Below are positions 61,601 to 64,000 of a stretch of DNA of 64,000 nucleotides, piece by piece. Source of the DNA: Rhynchonema sp. JSB1_4 (Eukaryota > Nematoda > Chromadorea > Monhysterida > Xyalidae); the NCBI GenBank assembly GCA_030248065.1, contig JASAMV010002878.1:1-64000 (forward strand), written 5' to 3'. The translations under genes and the position numbers were made by a program. The notes beneath the pieces are model-generated. The model was not told where the DNA came from, did no database searches, and saw only the letters and a list, made by a program, of their open reading frames with translations. Each line of letters opens with the position of its first letter. Positions within the stretch are counted from its first letter, which is position 1.

Positions 61601-62655
61601 TCATGTCATGATGACTATTAACCATTGGGTGGATATCTGTTTTGGGTTAAGAGGCCATCTGATAACGCTCGCACTGATGATGACGTGGCGCGCACCGTCC
61701 ATTTCTGAACTAGGTCGTTGTGTATGGGAGCAACCAGAAGGAGCATTTCTGCACAACTCGCATGGGTACAGACAAGTTTATGACCTTTTGTGCTCTCATG
61801 CAGGCGGCACTCCCCACGTGTTGATGCAGTCGGACCGCAATGGCTACGTGACCGACCACCATCAGCCCCTGCCGCTTTCGGCGAGTGCAGATTCGGCCAT
61901 CAGTTGTTCGGATCACAGCAGCAGCTCGGGTCCACATGCACCATCGCCACCTTATAGGAATACCACTAATATGGGTGGGTTGACGGCACTTTTGTTTTTT
62001 ACTGCTTTTGACAGAACCTTTCTGTTGCAAATTGGGGCGGGACTCGTTCCGTATTCAAGTTCAGGCCCGTTTTCGGCCCGGTTAGTTGGGTTCTGTCCTG
62101 AGCTCAAGTTGCAGCCGAACGCACGTTTTCGGGACCGCTTGTAGTTGCCGGGACTGAACCACTTACACCTGGTTGTTTTTCTGCAACTCTCGCCTTCCCA
62201 ATTCAGGCGTGACGGTGAAGCTTCGTTCGCGTTCAATGGGTCGGATGCCCAACTGTCGGCCGCATTCAATCGCCGATTTCACGCAACACCAGCAACAGCA
62301 CAATCACCACCACATGATGGTCGCCGCCCGACAGCAACAATCCGCTCTCGTCACGTCACCAAAGTCGATCCTGAACTCACGCAAACTCAAGGGTCAGTCA
62401 ATGTGTGGTCTGACTGCGCAGACAAACAACGAGTTCGTCTACATACATCATGGCAGTGAAACATCAGCCAGCCAGCCACCGAACAGCACCCAAATCCATC
62501 AATGGCTGATGGCACAGATGCAGAATCCGATTGGTACGATTAGCGAGCAGACCGAACCAATCGATGATCAATCGATATACGACAACATCAACAACAGTCG
62601 ACGACCGCAGACATTGGCGTTGAGGGAACAAGTGATCAGACAGACCGATCTGTGA
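43679..62655 (+). CDS. KAZN: Kazrin-like scaffold protein with coiled coil and three SAM domains
   Basis: A cytoplasmic scaffold of the kazrin/liprin group, linked in vertebrates to desmosomes, cytoskeleton and endosomal traffic. Exons: 43679-43808, 46957-47183, 53298-53466, 57008-57322, 57664-57813, 57987-58144, 58477-58716, 59006-59301, 59362-59518, 59581-59655, 59738-59847, 59929-60043, 60104-60220, 60293-60382, 60451-60629, 60771-61014, 61078-61198, 61268-61480, 61804-61974, 62207-62655; 1,241 residues, phase kept throughout. Coiled coil at ~120-383 includes VDRKRLKNEKCELLSQM and ELRDFIRQYEQRM, nearly identical in pattern to kazrin. SAM1 ~600-675 (AWLQLELGLPLDM, NVKSGK, RKKIRLAIDDYR), SAM2 ~677-753 (GLSQFVSSF, NLVDGRVLNQL), SAM3 ~754-842 (VWTNGRLKRWLELVDLSEY, GLHGGLIVLDPTFN). 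It is longer than human kazrin by about 400 low-complexity C-terminal residues and ends QTDL, a class I PDZ-ligand pattern. Exons 1 and 2 rest on phase only. Confidence 0.9.
44837..44940. repeat. 35-bp tandem repeat, three units
   Basis: Three consecutive copies of a 35-base unit starting ACTTTCGGTGAAAACTCG (44837, 44872, 44907), essentially identical; the last is one base short. It lies inside the first kazrin intron. The identity of copies points to recent expansion. Confidence 0.95.
49520..49795. mobile_element. TATAGTCC-family MITE, one-ended copy in kazrin intron 2
   Basis: Begins TATAGTCCAGCCACGAACTC and runs in reverse orientation to 30496-30847, sharing a long block at roughly 90% or better identity and keeping the same peptide frame open (FQLADLNLLRAY). 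Similarity stops near 49795, and no second TATAGTCC end was found, so the copy is truncated or recombined. Confidence 0.75.
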
Positions 62656-62869
62656 TCAGCGATATCGATTGATTGATTGACGTGATCTAGTGCATTTGAT
62701 GTTTCAATCCACAACGTGCAAATCACTGTGTAAAGTGTGTGCTGTGTGTGTCTTATGTGTTCTCTCTGTTCGTTCATTGTGTGCTTCCACCTGTCATTTG
62801 TTTGATGGTTCATCTCGCATATATTATGCTTTATATCATCACGGTACCTTTGTATCATGTGCGAAACGG

Positions 62870-62875
62870 AATAAA
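62870..62875 (+). terminator. Polyadenylation signal, kazrin gene
   Basis: AATAAA 215 bases past the kazrin stop. Confidence 0.6.
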
Positions 62876-63092
62876 GTATATGTAATGGCGTTCGTGTTCA
62901 ATAGCCACGAGTGAGTAATGCAAATCACTTTTATCATAACTTGAGCTGCTCACCACAGATGATTGTTCACCATCATTTGATTCAGAATGCGTCACAAAAC
63001 ACAGCAGGCATGACACCAGAAAGAATTCGCTCCGGTTTATAACTCAACTGATACACGAAACTTGCAAAAATCGAGCTAGCAATTGGTTCCTG

Positions 63093-63961
63093 TCAGACAG
63101 CATCCACTACCTTTCCGTTGTTTATTCCCTCCAAGAGTTTGGGCAGCTGCGATTTGGGGATGTAACCTACAAAAAAGACATCAATTTAGGCCAGTTTCAC
63201 ACTGCATGCGTGTTGCGGGCTTGGGATTTTGGCACGTACAGTATGTAGGAAACGTTTAGGTACATAATGTATGTAAAGGCCTAACTATACTTTGTTCTCT
63301 CACGAAACAAATTCTCGCGCGCTGATTGGGTGGTGGGCGCGTGCGAATCAATCAGCATGGGAAAATTTGTTTCGTGTTGCAAGGAATTTTGCCTGAGTGC
63401 TTTACCAAAGCATGAACTTCAACTACGGCCCCCTGGCCACTGGACCTACATAATTAACCTCCAATCCGCATCGCTTTTTTCGAGTTAGGGCAAAATGTGG
63501 TCTCGTGATGTTTCAAAGTGTAAGTTTGGAAATCAAAAGTGACAAGCGCGTCATGCTCGATGTCCTGATCACAAAGATACTAGAATTATGAGGAAGTGAG
63601 TTCTCTATGCGCTGCTACACCCGAAAATGCCTAACCCGCAACCCGCACACGCATGTATTGTGAAACCGGCCACAGCTGTTTGCGACAAATGACGTTTCAC
63701 AGCAAATACCAATGCGAACATACCCAATTTGTTGGCGATCAACATTGCTAGCAACTGATTCGGCTTGACGCGATGCGCTTCGCGTTTGAAGCGGCCGGCA
63801 TCGGTCACCATGTCCAGCAGTCTCTCCAAATTGCCGCCTTCTGAAAACTTTCTACAAATCTGTGGCAATCACAGCTGCACTGACGATGACCTGGTGCACC
63901 TCTTGTGCCCGAAATAAAACGAGATGGACAGCACAAAAGCACGCGGTTGTGCAGTTCGCAG
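63093..63961 (-). CDS. 3' end of an unrecognised gene (runs to the right edge)
   Basis: Minus-strand exons 63724-63851 and 63093-63166 join in phase and end in a stop: ...GGNLERLLDMVTDAGRF, VKPNQLLAMLIANKLG, then YIPKSQLPKLLEGINNGKVVDAV. The donor GTATGT and acceptor TTTTTTGTAG are strong. A further exon at 63900-63961 (ending FGHKR) fits the phase but has a weak acceptor, and the 5' part lies outside the window. The peptide looks like an all-alpha conserved domain and is free of repeats, but I do not recognise the family. It converges with the kazrin gene, with stops about 440 bases apart. Confidence 0.6.
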
Positions 63962-64000
63962 CTTTTGCTATGTTTTTCATGAGATCCAACAGTACACGTA

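Overview
This window is animal (metazoan) nuclear DNA. Genes are split by short and medium GT-AG introns, polyadenylation signals follow several stops, and the proteins are animal families: a ZDHHC3/7 palmitoyltransferase, SDS22/PPP1R7, a C1orf50-like protein, an ArfGAP2/3, an SLC46 transporter, a membrane C-type lectin and kazrin. Secreted and amidated peptide precursors and short runs of GCCTAA (the complement of the nematode-type TTAGGC telomere unit) would fit an invertebrate, perhaps a nematode, but I cannot fix the phylum. Exon models were built by hand from reading frames, GT-AG sites and family resemblance. Every join kept phase.

Layout. 1-3407 (-): LTR retrotransposon gag plus the retropepsin end of a truncated pol. 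4363-7310 (+): ZDHHC3/7, with MITEs in two introns and the 3' flank. 8727-10440 (+): SDS22. 11276-12335 (+): C1orf50-like. 14782-22013 (-): ArfGAP2/3 in 13 exons, its longer introns largely made of hAT-like MITEs. 24129-27288 (+): SLC46 transporter, divergent from ArfGAP. 27983-28657 (-): small precursor of three MAWL/MAWM-amide peptides. 33238-33563 (-): small secreted peptide. 34082-37378 (+): signal peptide - C-type lectin domain - low-complexity stalk - TM helix - basic tail. 37379-43678: nothing convincing. 43679-62655 (+): kazrin in 20 exons. 63093 to the right edge (-): the 3' end of an unrecognised gene.

Three themes stand out. (1) Small DNA transposons with terminal inverted repeats, several with clear 8-bp target duplications, have expanded the introns. 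One sits between two halves of a lectin stalk exon, flanked by a 12-bp direct repeat, and carries a donor at one end while an AG in the duplicated target serves as acceptor; removing it as an intron keeps the frame, so it looks like a transposon-made intron. (2) The exact 10-mer TGAAACATCA (or TGATGTTTCA) occurs at least 19 times in 64 kb where about 0.1 is expected; it is found in exons (in different frames), at intron 3' ends and in flanks. (3) Two small secreted or peptide-hormone-like genes lie in what otherwise looks like intergenic sequence.

The genes do not form one pathway. They are mostly housekeeping or signalling genes (Golgi palmitoylation, PP1 regulation, COPI/Arf1 traffic, junction/cytoskeleton scaffold) that happen to be neighbours.
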